Under the pieces are notes generated by a model. The model worked only from the letters and a program-made list of their open reading frames with translations, was not told the DNA's origin and did not search any database. A stretch of DNA of 64,000 nt, from positions 17,975,939-18,039,938 of the forward strand of contig NW_019211458.1 in the NCBI RefSeq assembly GCF_002443255.2, read 5' to 3'. The translations under genes were made by a program, and so were the position numbers. The DNA is from Varroa destructor. Lineage: Eukaryota; Arthropoda; Arachnida; Mesostigmata; Varroidae. Position 1 is the first letter of the stretch, and every line of letters starts with the position of its first letter. Shown in pieces: positions 40,283-52,973 of the stretch.

Positions 40283-41192
40283 TCAGGTGGCAAGTCGTGG
40301 TCCAGCGTGTTTAGATCACTAACTTACCGGCCCAGTTGGTATTTGTGCTCTTTACTACACCTATTGGAACTTTTTCTATAACGTACGGTACGAAATATTA
40401 AATTATTTAACCCTCAGCGACAGAACTTACTGATGTTTATTTATGTATAGAACTGACGGACCTAGCGTTCACTGGTGAACAAAAACACTTTTAGTGGTGA
40501 CGTTCACCGTCAAAAATGGCTCCTGATGCCTACAGACCATAGCGCCCTCTCTAGGATGTTGTACCAGTTATAAAACTACGTTAGCGATGAATTAGTATAA
40601 AGACAACTATCAAATACTGCATGTGGGTGAAAAATTGAATTTAGAAGTGGGTAAGCGCAAAAACGTTGTTCGTTTTCTAAATAGTTGTAATTATTTTACT
40701 ATGCTAAAGGCATTCATGCCGATTTTGCTCAAGCAGCGATGCTACCGCCGTTTCTAGCTCCGCTTACGGCGGCCTCAGTCTTCACACCGCGTTGTCATGG
40801 AGACCCCCTGACGTGGAGAGGGCACACGAACAGAAATAGAACAATGGTAATAGGTAAATGATAGAATATATGTGGGACCACCGGCATTCGCCCCGGGCAG
40901 TGTGAAAAATAACAACAGAACTTTTTTCTGCCAATTGTGTCCTTGCATAGATCATCTTTGTAAATGTATAGAAATGCTGCTGGCGTCTAATTATAATACA
41001 TAGAATATATAAGAACTAAATGGTAAGACGTCAAGGGATTAGAGTGGTCTCAAAGTGTATATTTACTACGCAGCCGTGAAATCTTCATGAAACTTTTACG
41101 TAATCGTATAATAACCTAAACAATATACTCTTTCTGATAAGATGCGATACAATAAGATAGAAGGTCAATATTTTTCCCTAAAATAATGCTCG
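40283..41192. other. Spacer between tRNA genes
   Basis: Part of the large kinase intron. A somewhat GC-richer patch (about 40735-40815) contains no recognisable frame. Nothing else seen. Confidence 0.5.
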
Positions 41193-41264
41193 AGGCCCCG
41201 GCGGGGTTCGAACCCGCGATCTTCTGTTTACGAGACAGACGCCTTACCACTTGGCCACGGAGCC
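41193..41264 (-). tRNA. tRNA-Thr (anticodon CGU)
   Basis: A 72-nt tRNA. Acceptor GGCTCCG pairs with CGGGGCC (one T-G pair), discriminator T. A box TGGCCAAGTGG; anticodon stem TCTGT/ACAGA encloses loop CTCGTAA, anticodon CGU, reading ACG. T arm GCGGG/CCCGC with loop TTCGAAC. No intron. A TTTT terminator lies about 10 bases downstream on the minus strand (41180-41183). Third gene of the antisense tRNA group in the kinase intron. Confidence 0.97.
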
Positions 41265-44200
41265 ATGTTTAACGTCGCCCGAAAATAAGATGTCTTCTGA
41301 ATTTGTTCTACATTGTTGAAATTAACGGAATTTCGCCTTCGGCCAACGACCTGCTTTGTTTGCTGTTAGGCACACGCAACTTGGAATCATGTCATGATAG
41401 AATTGTCTGATTTCAAATGCACAGAAATAGACTTATGATATATAATTATTACACATACTAACGGGATGGGGTTTTTCGTGTATATTTTGAATGCAATGGA
41501 TGTCATAACTCTTAGCTGAAATAAATTTAGCAGACTACTGCATCGATATCTTATTATTAGCATATCTTATTAGCAGTACGAGCTGATTAAATTTCAGAAA
41601 ACTCCATTGTTTAATCTCTTTATAAACATTTAAATAGCAACGAACGTCTCCCGGACCAATTAGATGGTTTGCAAATGACAAGCGTATATGAATTCGTCTG
41701 ATTGATTGAATTAAATAAAAATCCTCAAACGATATTAGCCGCCCACTTGTTAATGTCCTCGAAAACTTTCTAAGTTATTTAAGTAAAATATTTCTGCATA
41801 CGAATAAAGTCAAAGCCGCTTTATTCTTGCGCCAGTTCTTTATCAACCATACGCTGTCTATGAGATTTCGAACTCGACTCAGCGTTTTCGGTAACGGTTA
41901 GCATCGGTTCGTTCGAAAACAATATGTTAAGTACTACTAAAAGTCGAAGGCAGCACAAAATTATAGAAAGAGACAGTGGCCAAACTGATAATTGATTAGG
42001 ATCCAATGCTAAATTTCGAACGGTTGCCTGGAACGCCGGCAGAAAATTTAACGGAACACAAATAGGCCAATTTAACAGGCCAGGCTATACTTACTCAAAG
42101 TGTTCAGTTTTGCGTTGCTCGCTCCAGTCTTATTTGAATTTCACCCTAAATGTTTTGGTTTTTAGGCGTTTTAATGCGTAATAGTCATTTTGACTACAGC
42201 AAAAATGTAAATTTCGAAGTTAGTTGATAAATTCACAGCAGTCTCTTGTAGAACATCAATTCATACCGTGTAATGTATCCATAACCCTTTATCCAGCTAG
42301 CTTTTATTGAGACCGGACTAGACTGCCCGTAACAGTGTATATATTAATTACAAAATTTAAGAAAAGTGTTCAGCATCTATTTTTGTTCGTATGCCGTTCT
42401 ATAACCTTATTTGAAAGTGAATTTTCGTATGTCCTTCAAACAACTAGCTTCACCTTGTGGTTTGTCTAGTTCGCGATAAACTATGAGTAGTCTGAATACG
42501 GCCGTACAAACTAACTTAAAGGCTCATAACCCACAAATTTTTTCGCGATATCTTTCTTTGGGCTTTCAGTTCATATTTAAATATCTGGCATTGTTCTTTG
42601 AAATATTTGTAAATACAATTTTCCACTAGAGTGACAAGCGTTAAAAATATAAAGGTTCTTTCTCGCTTCGTTGACCGAATTCAAGTCGAACTGAACCTCT
42701 CCTCATTGAGATATATATAATAACGAGGGACGAATCTAACGATTTTATGTAGCGCCGGAATAGGATGCATATGATCTTCGGCTTTATTAGGATCGCTACG
42801 TCGGTGTTTATGCTGCCAGCATTACGGGACGGCGTTCGAACCTGGCGTAGTGGGATTTGTTTCGATTATGTCGGACCAGCCATAACTAAGGGGTGTTAGC
42901 AAATGGTAAACAATAGGGGTCACCGGATCGACCGCACAGACACACTGTCGGAAAATCTATTTAAACCGTACGCTTGAACTGATAAGAAACCTATTTATTT
43001 TGGGCTCGGCATAAACCCAATTGTATTAGTCGTTCGCTTTTGAAAACAAGTCTTCATCGAGGATGCCCAAATTCTATCAACAAAGTCTATAGTAATTTGT
43101 GTTTACAGTCGGATGCCGACAGTTGGATGGTATGTTCAGATATAACCGCTATTTGTGAGCTCGAGAAATAGCGGCATCGTTTATATAGGATATGTCAATA
43201 TAATTCGTTTAAGCTCTTCTACTAAATTTGCTTAGCCTGTTGTACATCTCCGCTGACAGCCGTAAAACTCGTCCATACGAAATCTTAATGGTATATAAAC
43301 GATTATAAACCCTATTTCCATTGTATATAACATTGTATGATTTATTTATTCGGCAAGCTAACCCGAAATGGTAACGTGACATATAATATGATTGGTGAAA
43401 CTTGGATTGTATGTTAGCGAATATAAACATAAAGTATAATGGATATAGCGTATACTATTGTGCTTAAGCATTAGACATAGTTTATAAAGCGAGTCTGAGT
43501 TCGGGAAAACACGACCAATTTCGTTGCTGCATAGTCGCTAATCCAGGCCTAACTTGAGACTTCGAACGAATATCCAGCTCTAAGTTAAATTGTGGGAGGT
43601 GAATAAAAAGTAGTAGGAAAATTAGTAAAAAGGAATATTCTCCCATAAAATGAGAAATACATCAAATGCTATCATCTGCATCAAGTGCTAGCCCAAATAT
43701 AGTCTATACGTTACTTTTTTCCAAAACATTTCAGCGAAGTAGAGACGACAATTCGCGCAACCCTCATAGACAGTAGTGCAGGCAGATTTTGAGATGTCAA
43801 AAGCCAAAAGACTATTTACCGGCTTATACTACAATACGGCGGACTAATCTGTGCTATGATTTAGCGGTGGCAAACATTTGCCGCGGATTTGTCTTAATAT
43901 GTCTCAGTATATAAGTTGTCTGCCATAAACACAGTATACAAACAAAGGGCTCTCTACTACGGGTGAATAATCCTGTCGATGCAAAGGTTATAATAGCGTT
44001 CATCACTTTTTGTGTATAGGGGCTTATGCGTACGCTCAGGGAATCAGGTAATCGGCAAGACAGCATGCCAGCGATAAAGTAAATAAGATCTCACCGTCCA
44101 GCTCGATACTAGCAGCGAACACGTACAGGTTTAGCCCAGCACGTGGGCGGCCTATCTTCACTTGTGAAAAGCTGGATTATGAGGTTCTATGGGCGAGTCG

Positions 44201-46360
44201 GACTTCGATATATTAATTTCAGACGTACCTGTTAACTAGCAAATCATTCCGCGTCGCAGAGTCTCGTAATTAGTTGAGTTTAGAATTGTAGAGAGAAACA
44301 CAAAGGTGGCTTGTTACCGGTTATAGAATATAAGTAATTACTTTAAAGAGGTCGATTATGTAAGCGTGTTATCAATTTGTAACCATGACCACGCTAGTCC
44401 AAAAAATGCCCAGAAGTAGCTTTCCAATCTGGCCACGCACTCGCCTTTCAGATCTCCGCTACGTTTTGAGCTGCAGAAGCCTCTTCGAGTTCGTTGTAGC
44501 ATATTGTAGCTTTTGAGAACCTCGCAAGGCACTTCTCAATGCTGCTTCCAAAGGATAGGCGTTGACGAGCGTCTAGATGATTATTGAAATGCATTTATTT
44601 GCGGTATTCATGACTAAACTTCCATTACAAATTGAATTCAGACCTAGCCTCGTTCCCATTTTACAGCAAAGGCTTAATTTTGCTTCTTGTATGTTATACA
44701 AGCATACTCGCTGCGTGGAGTTATTTTGAAACAAGTTTGTTAGATAATACGCGTCGCAGGACTTAAGTACTGGATGGAGATACATGCGCTCCGCCATAAC
44801 GAGATAGGCGCAAGTAGAATTTCCAAGTAGTTCTGCTGCGGAGAAGAAAAAAAACGTAATGGTAAATATAAATCGCTCAAACTAGTCGCAGACAAAATAT
44901 TAAGCTCGAAACTTTACCGCAACGTGCATCTGTGTTACGGTTTGCATGTAACGATCCTGTATTGGGCCGCATGATTGTGGGACATTTAGAGAGTCAACAC
45001 CAATAGAGCTTGGGCAGATAGTTTAATCTGTTGCTCTGTGTCCTATTCCTGCGTTGGACGTTTTTCGAGTACTCCTTTCGTAAATCGATGCTCAGGTCCA
45101 ACCAAGCTGACCAAGTGATACTTTCTGCAGATTTTTCGTTTCCTTTAAATCTACAATGCAGTGTTGCTTTATTCATTGCTGACACACGTGGAACGTCTAG
45201 ACATTCAAAAGGCGTGAGGTTCGCTGTTTTGAAGGCAGTTCTATTCAATTGGAAGCATGTGTACTTTGTCTTACATAATGTGAAGCTAAACTATTAGTGA
45301 TAATACACATTTTCCAATTTAGTCCACACTTCAGTACGAAAAGAGCGGATTTCGTAGACAGGTAAACCCCCTTAATACGTACAAAATTCGTTAAAAAGGC
45401 GACAGACAGGTCACGCCGTCATGCAGCTTTGATGTGTTTCGAATATGTGAAGAGCGGGGTGCTCTGCAAGTGTCTGTAGATAGTCGAATTTTAGGCTGGA
45501 GCTCAGACCAAACGAATTCACCTGACAAGACAGAAGAAACTGGGCCGCCGCGGGTGAACTATCTGTGTTGACCAATAAATCGTGTCATATATTGGGTGTA
45601 TTATTATCGGTTTAGGTACCGAAACTTATTGTAATTAGTTCTGCTTTACGCATATTGGTTTCTAAATTATGATGCTTTTAGATGCCACTATGTATGAGTT
45701 TTATGAATATTCTAGCCGCGTTTATATTCTTTAAGAACCGGATCTAAATTCCCAGTGTATGACACGAAGATTACTTTTTCATGCTGGCCAGTACAGGTTC
45801 ATTGAAACATTAATCGAACAAAATATATACCATTAATCGGCATTGGTCTATGTAGAAGACTGACTCTAAGAAGACCAGACTATCCGAGATGCTGTTTATG
45901 TCTCAAAAACATAGGAACTTATCGCTATGTGCCGAGATCAAAGGGGACCCGTTCAGGGCCACGTGTGGGCTACAGGGCTGGGAGAAATCTGGTACAGTAA
46001 AGTAGAAGATCCCCAAACATGTTCGTTTTATTACCAAAAACATTTGCGTGTCTGTCGTAGATCAATTTCTGCAAATCCATCGAGAGAAGATTCACTTTGT
46101 ACATCCGATTATAGACAGTGTTCTCAGCAATTGATTTTTTGTTGTTTGTTGCCGTTTTCTGACCATTTCTTCATGGCAGTAACGCACGCAAAACTAAGAT
46201 GATTTACCGTTAATAATAATAGGATCAGGCGAATGTAAGCGAGAGGCCTGGGTAACCTAAAACTCTGATAATGTTGCGATACTTTTTAAAAAATGATCTG
46301 CCTATATATTTCTGCATCATTATGTTAAATGTATATATACGATAAATAACTCTATTACAG
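41265..46360. other. Remaining part of the large kinase intron
   Basis: No tRNA, exon or repeat of note. Near 42821-42845 a T-arm-like sequence (ggcgttcgaacctggcg) lacks the rest of a tRNA. Open frames here are short and unrecognised. Confidence 0.5.
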
Positions 46361-46477
46361 GTATGTGACGAATCCCGCGTACCATCCGACCCATTTGGAC
46401 ACTCCGTTCAAACGAGTTCTACACGAATTTGAAATTGACCAAGAGAAAGTTGAATTTATTGAAAAGATCGGAGAGGG
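46361..46477 (+). CDS. Receptor tyrosine kinase, juxtamembrane exon with NPAY
   Basis: A 117-nt exon after acceptor tctattacag and before donor gtgagt, phase 2 in and phase 2 out. It encodes a juxtamembrane segment starting YVTNPAYHPTH and ending VEFIEKIGEG, the first part of the kinase glycine loop. NPAY is an NPXY motif, the class bound by PTB domains when phosphorylated. In vertebrate MuSK an NPXY at almost the same distance before the glycine loop recruits Dok-7. The spacing here is 29 residues from the motif tyrosine to the glycine loop, against about 27 in MuSK. The phase-2 end gives GG, completed by the first G of the next exon to continue GEGCFGKV. Both junctions fit without adjustment. 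Confidence 0.9.
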
Positions 46478-48218
46478 GTGAGTTCAGCGTAACCTACAGT
46501 AAAAGTATACCTGCTTCTATAGATACATATATATATACTTGGCAAGACACTAAGCTTGCAGTAAGGACAGATAGGAGCCTTAAAAGATGGAAAGGTGCGC
46601 TTATTTTTAGAAAAGTAAGCAACTATCTGTTTGATACAAATACTGCCTCAATTTTATCCGAACTGTTAGCTTAACATTTTTACAATTGTATATTAGAAGT
46701 TTTTCTCACACTGTAACACCAGCATCGATTATTAGGGATAGTATATTACCCTGCAATCAGATAGCCCATACGTTATCGCCGTGTTGTAAATAGGACTAGT
46801 GTGACAAATATAACATTTATATGGTAGATAGGGAGAAAACAAACAAACATCTACCTTTCAAGATGGTACATATATCGCATCGGCCCAATAGGAAAAGAGT
46901 ACACGTATATGAAAGCATTTTATGCATGACCTATATTGGATATAGTGTTTATAAATTTATTAATTATCACCTTGTGTTTTGTACCCTCTTCGCGATATTT
47001 CACCTATTCTGATAGCTTTTGTTTCGTTAATTTGTCCTTCGTAAGTAAATTTCAAAGTTGACTTGGATTTTACATTACTAGTCGGGAAGGGCCGAATCAA
47101 ATTGGGAGTAATACAGAAAATTGAGTGGAAGGCCTGCTGTACCTATCGTGAGTTGAAGCGATCCAATCAGAGGCCTGCAATGTCTGTAGCCTGGGAGGTA
47201 TAAGACTATTGTGCACTTGATGCACTGCTTTGGACAATACTCAGTGACATTCGAGAAAATTTATAGATGGAATGACAAAAGATGTGAGATCGTTTTTTAA
47301 AGACGAAAACTGTTCACGGACGACGTACTGTGGAACCCGTTTATCCACCGAGTACTATTGACGTGGAGTCAATAAATGGAAAGAAGTAGTAGACAAGGGT
47401 GTTGGACGACAGGCCTAGGAACTGTTGGGCCTGGCGTTGTCATTTTCCTTTCATCGACGATGACCATTGCAAGAGATTACAAAGACCTCCTTGTCGACGA
47501 AGCCTTTTCTTCTTCGTGGAGGTGATAAGTGAAAAATAGAGGGGGCAATATATATATATATAGCAAGAGGGAGAGAAATGGGAGTTGGTAAGCTGTGGCT
47601 ATTGAACGGAGATTGCTTTCTTTGACAAAATTTCACCAGCAGTCGTTATCTGACCAACAACTCAGTTTCTTGCTCCACTGAGGTGTGCACATACTACTAT
47701 TTCATCGCAGAGACGTACTAAGCGACCGCAAAATGGCCTCGACGATGCTTTCGAAGCTCCCGTAGAAAGGTTAAATGGATGCCAACCAAACATCTATTGT
47801 TCTTAGACATCTTTGCTAGCATGCTCCTGTTATTATCCTGCTTTTGCTGACGTCATTGCAACCAGAAGTGGACCCAACATATTTACTGAGTGAAAAAGCT
47901 GTGTCAGGCGAGCAAAATGTGCAGCCAGTCGCCCCTCGACAATGACCCGTACATGATTTTTCGATATGCGTGCTATTCTTGTTGATGAGTGAAGCACAAC
48001 GTGAGAAGCTTATGTGAAGTCTGAATATATTATAGTAAATAGGAGGTAAAATAATGATTAGTGCATTTTTTATAAAGGGTCAAGGATGCACAATAATGTA
48101 TGTTACGAAATGAAAATTAATTTACTAATATATGTGTTTATTACAACAAATCAGTTAATTATACTTTATGTGCAAGAACACATAAATATATTATATGTTA
48201 GTTAACTTCAGTTGCACA

Positions 48219-48237
48219 ATAATAATAATAATAATAA
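48219..48237. repeat. (AAT)n microsatellite
   Basis: Six AAT units inside a kinase intron. Confidence 0.9.
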
Positions 48238-50330
48238 CCATAATCATTATCGTTATCGCCATAGATTAGGGAATAGCTTAAAAAAAAATGTATTGCTAAT
48301 CCATATTTTCTAATTAAAGAGTTAAAAAAATCGAGTGATTTGCGTGCAAATTGGGTTGCCCTTGCTTTTTTTTTTAATTTCGCTTATATATTATCCAAAA
48401 CGACGAATATTTATTTGGAAAAATATAATGAAAAATTATCTAATTGAGATTATGTAATGAGCAACGATACTACAAAATACCACAAAGTAACCTGTTTAAT
48501 ACTTTTGTTGATATTTGTATGGCAGCTGTTACCTACATTAAGCTTTAACATTTGAACCTGTAGCGATAACCAGTACCTAATTTCACTGGTCCAGTAATTA
48601 ATGTCACTGGTAACTCTGTTTTGAAACTTTTTTGTAAACCTTGTTTTGAAACTTCTTTAAAGCGTTTGGCTTCTCGTTTACTTGCATCGTTGGCCTGGAG
48701 GGAAAGCCGACAAGATAATTTCTAAGTAACTTTAGTTGTCGCGAACGTGCAATAACCTTAAATAGTGATTTATGAAAGGTAAAACTTTCAATAGAATTTA
48801 TCACAATTGCTAAATGAGACTTCCTTCAATGAAAACATATGCTTTTTTTTTTTCTGTGCGAGTTTCATAACTTCAGCTTGCTTTAGCCTTTCTGAATATT
48901 AACAACCATTTACTATATGACGCATTTGCTAATTTTAAGACTAACTCTGTATGAGGAGCTCTGAAGAACAGCACTTTGAAAAGGCTTCGGGGGATGGCTT
49001 TATTTGCAGCTTATAAAACATATATATTTAGTACGTCATTCAACAACTGTGTATACAGGGTGGCTTAATCTACATACACGTGTACTGCTCATCTGTAAAA
49101 CTTATTTATTAAACATGTAGCAAGAATATTCAATATCCACACAGAAACTAACGGAAATGGTATTTTGATAAAAAGTTCACCTACTTTTGCGAAAGCAACC
49201 CAGGTTTCACTAGACATTTTTCTGGGAAATCGAACTTCAAGCTGGGATTCAAAATGATGAACGCAGCGAGTTGGTCACTCAAGATCCAGACTACACGTGA
49301 AAATACCGAAGAACGTACTAGATTACGTTAAATTTAGCTTTGTACTCGTTTGTAGCTGGATGGTTCGAAGCATGAAGCAATCGTTACTTTCCATGTTGTC
49401 AATTTTTCATAACACAGACTGCCAATTTAAAATTTTTTACAGCTGCGACGGAATGGTCAACTCGTCGTTAATCTGGTTTTTACGTTTTCGAGTGCCATGT
49501 ATGGTTTATTGTCCTTTGGGTACGTTTTTTAAATAATTGTGATCTTTCTAGATGAAAACTGGCCGAAAAAGGGTTCTTTATAAGGAGTTTTCCTATCATT
49601 AACTAATGCATTTTAGGTATTATTTTTAAACTTTTATGATTGCTTCTCAGAAAATTTGTGTATAACAAAATCTGCTTAGAAAGTACGTCTATATTCGTGA
49701 AATCTAAAAATGTTATTGTAGTTCGGTTATCGTTAGGGAAGTACCTTAAAGTACATACAGATAAGAAGCTGTATAACAGGCCTAGTTTGAGGTCAAATTT
49801 AAGGTGTTCTCTCCGCATATACATATTAGAAAAATTATAAAAAATCGTACAAAATTTGACGGCTTGGATTTTTGTCATAATAAATATGAGCTCCGAACAT
49901 TACATCGATTATAGCTATAAGGTCAAAAATCGCATTTCTTAGTGCGATATGAACTTACTATACCACTCTGTGTCGAAAGTGACGAAACTGGATTTTTTTT
50001 ACCTTTTCTCTAGAGCACACTTTACGATAGTATCGGAAAATTATTAATAATTAGTCTATATTTTATAAAAAGAAAAAGAAGAATGCATATATATACCAGT
50101 TGGCTCAGTGATCCGGTTTGGCTACATATAAGGGCATGAAATTTATCATACTGAGCGTTAGAACAATTCTTTGTCATACCCTTGCTACCGATATATTGTT
50201 AAGATACAATTTTGATCCTACTATAATCAGATACACTATAATAAATAAGTATTTTTCATATTGATAACCTTTGTATACTATATACTAATATACCCGGGCT
50301 TTGGGCTCGCCTGCTTCTGTATAGTTCATA

Positions 50331-50354
50331 AGGTAGGTAGGTAGGTAGGTAGGT
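50331..50354. repeat. (GTAG)n microsatellite
   Basis: Six tetranucleotide units; the reverse complement of the CTAC array at 24525. It lies about 390 bases upstream of the N-lobe exon. Confidence 0.95.
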
Positions 50355-50744
50355 TTCCTTAATCATGAAAGCAACGCTTAAATTGACAAGCTGTAGTTCG
50401 TTAAGTAGGTAAAAAATTTCTTGCGGTAACTGGCTTTTCAAGTATCTAGAAACAAACTGCATTAGGACTGAAGTAGCCTTAGCTAGATCGCCAATACCAT
50501 ATGATATTTGTCGATACATACAGTCAGTCAACTACCTAGCGATGACAGCATATACGTGCAGATAGAGACATCAGTGAGTTGTCTATTGCTTCTGATCTCT
50601 GAAAGTCAACATTTCAACAAAGTAACAACGCATTTAATAGCAATATTTATTCAGTAAAATCAGCGGAACGGCGTAATTTAAACGAGGCGTATTTTATTTA
50701 GCCTGATCTCACATCTGATCACTTCGCTCCTTCTCTCCGTGCAG

Positions 50745-50929
50745 GTGTTTTGGTAAAGTGCATCGGGCACTATACACACAACTAGATGGTAGCACACTGA
50801 ACGTTGCAGTAAAAGTCCTCAAGGACTCAGCCTCTCACGAGGCACTGGCCGACTTCGAGCGGGAAGTTCTCATAATGGCCAACTTCTCGCACCCGAATAT
50901 CCTTAAACTGATCGGCGTCGTCTATAAAG
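50745..50929 (+). CDS. Receptor tyrosine kinase, N-lobe exon
   Basis: A 185-nt exon after acceptor ctctccgtgcag and before donor gttagt, phase 2 in and phase 1 out. It completes the glycine loop (GEGCFGKV across the junction), then encodes beta-3 with VAVKVLK, where K is the ATP-anchoring lysine. Helix C follows with DFEREVLIM, whose RE carries the salt-bridge glutamate, and then NFSHPNILKLIGVVYKG at the start of beta-4. The pattern DFxRExxxMAxFxxPNIxKLxGV is closest to MuSK among families I know; Nrk, Ror and Trk are also similar. I therefore call it a MuSK/Nrk/Ror-type receptor kinase without choosing a symbol. All residues expected in this part of an active kinase are present. The next conserved element, the beta-5/hinge segment, is not in the following exon. 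Confidence 0.93.
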
Positions 50930-51747
50930 GTTAGTGCACGAACGGCTTGCAGATAACGATAGATGATCTACAAAGACAAGGTCTATTCCTTCTTGGTTGT
51001 CCTTGATTTTTTTACACTGCTGTCGACACATTCTGCAGCTATGAAAGACAAAAAGCAGACTTACCGTAGTTAAAAGCAGAGTAGATCCATTGTTAGGCGA
51101 ACGATCGAGAACTATTGAATGCTGCTATGTGAAGGAGTTTGTTTTTTATATAGTACTATGCCAACATAATTGTGTCTAGCAGTCGGCTATGAATTAATTT
51201 GAGGCAAAAGTATGGAAGCCTTATTGAGGAAGCCAAGGTCAGGAACAGGTTTATTACGACGTGTTTATGCAGTTAATGGACCTAGGTGTATAATTATACG
51301 TAAAAACGAATTTTCGATAGTTGTGTATGTATTTAGTAAACAGAAGCAGAGTTTCACTTTTTCTGATATAGAGTCGTAACGATACATATGGCAGATATCT
51401 TGAGTTGTTCCCATAACATTTTTTACATCACACAGCTTTGAGCCATCGTAAGAGTTCGAAGTAAGGTAACATTTGATTACTAAAACTGAATAACAAATGT
51501 ATTGAAATAACTTCTTAACTGTATAAACTAATATTCAACTATCAGTAAATGGGACGTCTAAAGAGGGCTAGGCAACAAGGAACAAACAGGGCAATTACTT
51601 CGTAACAGTTTTATCGGCGCCTCAGAACGCACTGTTGTGTAAACGTTTAGTCCTATCATAAGACTACGACCATCTAATGTGCTCTAGAACTATACACGTG
51701 AAAGGCTAAAACATTCAATTTTCAATTCACAGTCGTTAGTAACCAGG

Positions 51748-51768
51748 TAACCTAACCAGGTTAGGTTA
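51748..51768. repeat. Head-to-head TTAGG-unit palindrome
   Basis: TAACCTAACC and GGTTAGGTTA are perfect reverse complements separated by a single A. Each arm is built of TTAGG-type units, the arthropod telomere motif. Two units per arm is too short to call a telomere relic with confidence. Confidence 0.7.
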
Positions 51769-52156
51769 TAGTAGCGTGTCTGCTAGCATACTGCTTTCAT
51801 CTAAAGGCAAAAAATATAACAACAAGCAAAAACGAATATCATCGTTGGGTTGTCCACAACTTTTTTTTTTTTTACCGCATTAGACATCTCCTTGAAAGCG
51901 AACGCTCTCCAAGACGGTGCTTTAAAACAGAAGAAATTTTTTGCATCGTAGCAGATTTATAATTATAATAATAACAACCGATCAATGCAGTGCGCCGTTG
52001 CGCAAAGGTGCCGCGAGACAGAGGGTAGTTCCTTAAATGGACATCTTTCTTTAAAGTTTGACAAGTCGATTAAACCTGTTTACGCTACGGTGAGGGTAGA
52101 ATTTGTAGCTGGTGTTAACATGTAGCGCATTTTAAGAGTAGACAAACTCTGCCAAT

Positions 52157-52187
52157 TATCCAGGGAAGGCGGAACGCTTCCTGGATA
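52157..52187. repeat. Bulged hairpin
   Basis: Arms tatccagg and cctggata pair, with further inner pairing of gaaggcg and cgcttc around a short loop. GC-richer than its surroundings. No known RNA family recognised. Confidence 0.45.
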
Positions 52188-52892
52188 TTTGGCTTGCTTG
52201 TGTGGCACGTTTTCTATGCAGATAAACATGAAATAAAGCTTCTTCAATTGTATTGATCCTGGTAAGATTCGTGTGGCACAATCGAGTTAGTTTAGATATA
52301 ATGGCATACTATCCGGCCTGGCAAATTCAAGTGGACATTAACATAAATAAGTTTTCCTACCAGCCTCATAACCTTATCCATTTTCGATTTCCTGATTTTC
52401 GAATACCTGATTCTAACGAATAGTTTTTTTTCATGAAAAGAGAAAACAACCTGTCAGCCTAAAAATCCACATCATGCATATATTATATGTCATCACGTGG
52501 TTCGTCGCCTTAACCAAAACAGAATTAAGCGAACGCTAGTTTATTGCGCAAATAACTCGAGATGATTATGTTTCTTTGTAAGCCTTACTTTAATTGCCGT
52601 GCCACAGTTTAACCTTTCTCTTCGTCTCAAACAGGCCACTGATGCACCTTAAAATACCGCCGCTATACTATATAGGAAAATACGATGTAGGGCTCCCCAT
52701 ACGGTGGACTCAGATTTAGTCCGCATCTCAGTTTTCGATTAGAGGTTGCGAGGCCTTTTGACTAACAAGAGAAAATACCTTAGAAGGTATGTTTTACAAT
52801 GCCACTGCCTTATTTTAATCATGGGCCTTCATTGACACTGGTCCGTTTGCGCAGGGAAAGTTAGATGTGTAATAGAAGGATTTTGTTCCCAG

Positions 52893-52973
52893 GCAAAAGG
52901 TTCTCAGAAATGAAGGACCATAACCGCCTGGACTCGTACAACAGAGATCTTAAAGAGGTTCTTAGCCGTAGAT
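52893..52973 (+). CDS. Symmetric 81-nt exon, possible kinase cassette exon
   Basis: A short exon between acceptor ttttgttcccag and a consensus donor gtgagt. Only one frame is open through it, and this is the frame required by the phase-1 end of the N-lobe exon. It enters and leaves in phase 1, so it adds 27 residues and can be skipped without a frame change. The product starts GKRFSEMKDHN and ends DLKEVLSRR; it is strongly charged and does not match the beta-5/hinge sequence expected after VVYKG. It would therefore sit between beta-4 and the hinge. Retaining the following intron would add RCECRPIHNA and a stop. I rate exon identity as likely and the in-kinase insertion as inference, because the following hinge exon was not found. 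Confidence 0.55.

Larger units (their letters stand above)
46478..50744. other. Kinase intron 2 (4,267 bp)
   Basis: Between the juxtamembrane and N-lobe exons. It contains an AAT array (48219-48237), a GTAG array (50331-50354) and an AT-rich stretch from about 48000 to 50300. No nested gene recognised. Confidence 0.6.
50930..52892. other. Kinase intron 3 (1,963 bp)
   Basis: I looked for an exon carrying the hinge motif (LLFEYM-like) here and found none. It contains a TTAGG-unit palindrome (51748-51768) and a bulged hairpin (52157-52187). Confidence 0.5.

Noticed and set aside
42821..42845. T-arm-like sequence around cgttcgaacctgg
   Set aside because: Stem mismatches and no anticodon or D arm at tRNA spacing.
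45927..46202. Plus-strand frame with HVWATGLGEIW, resembling the DVWxxGxxLWE block of kinases
   Set aside because: It lies upstream of the N-lobe exons in the wrong order, and no other C-lobe motif is present.
52385..52430. LIFEYL-like reading that resembles the kinase hinge
   Set aside because: Arises from a short internal direct repeat (cctgatt), with a stop shortly after and no splice sites in the required phase.
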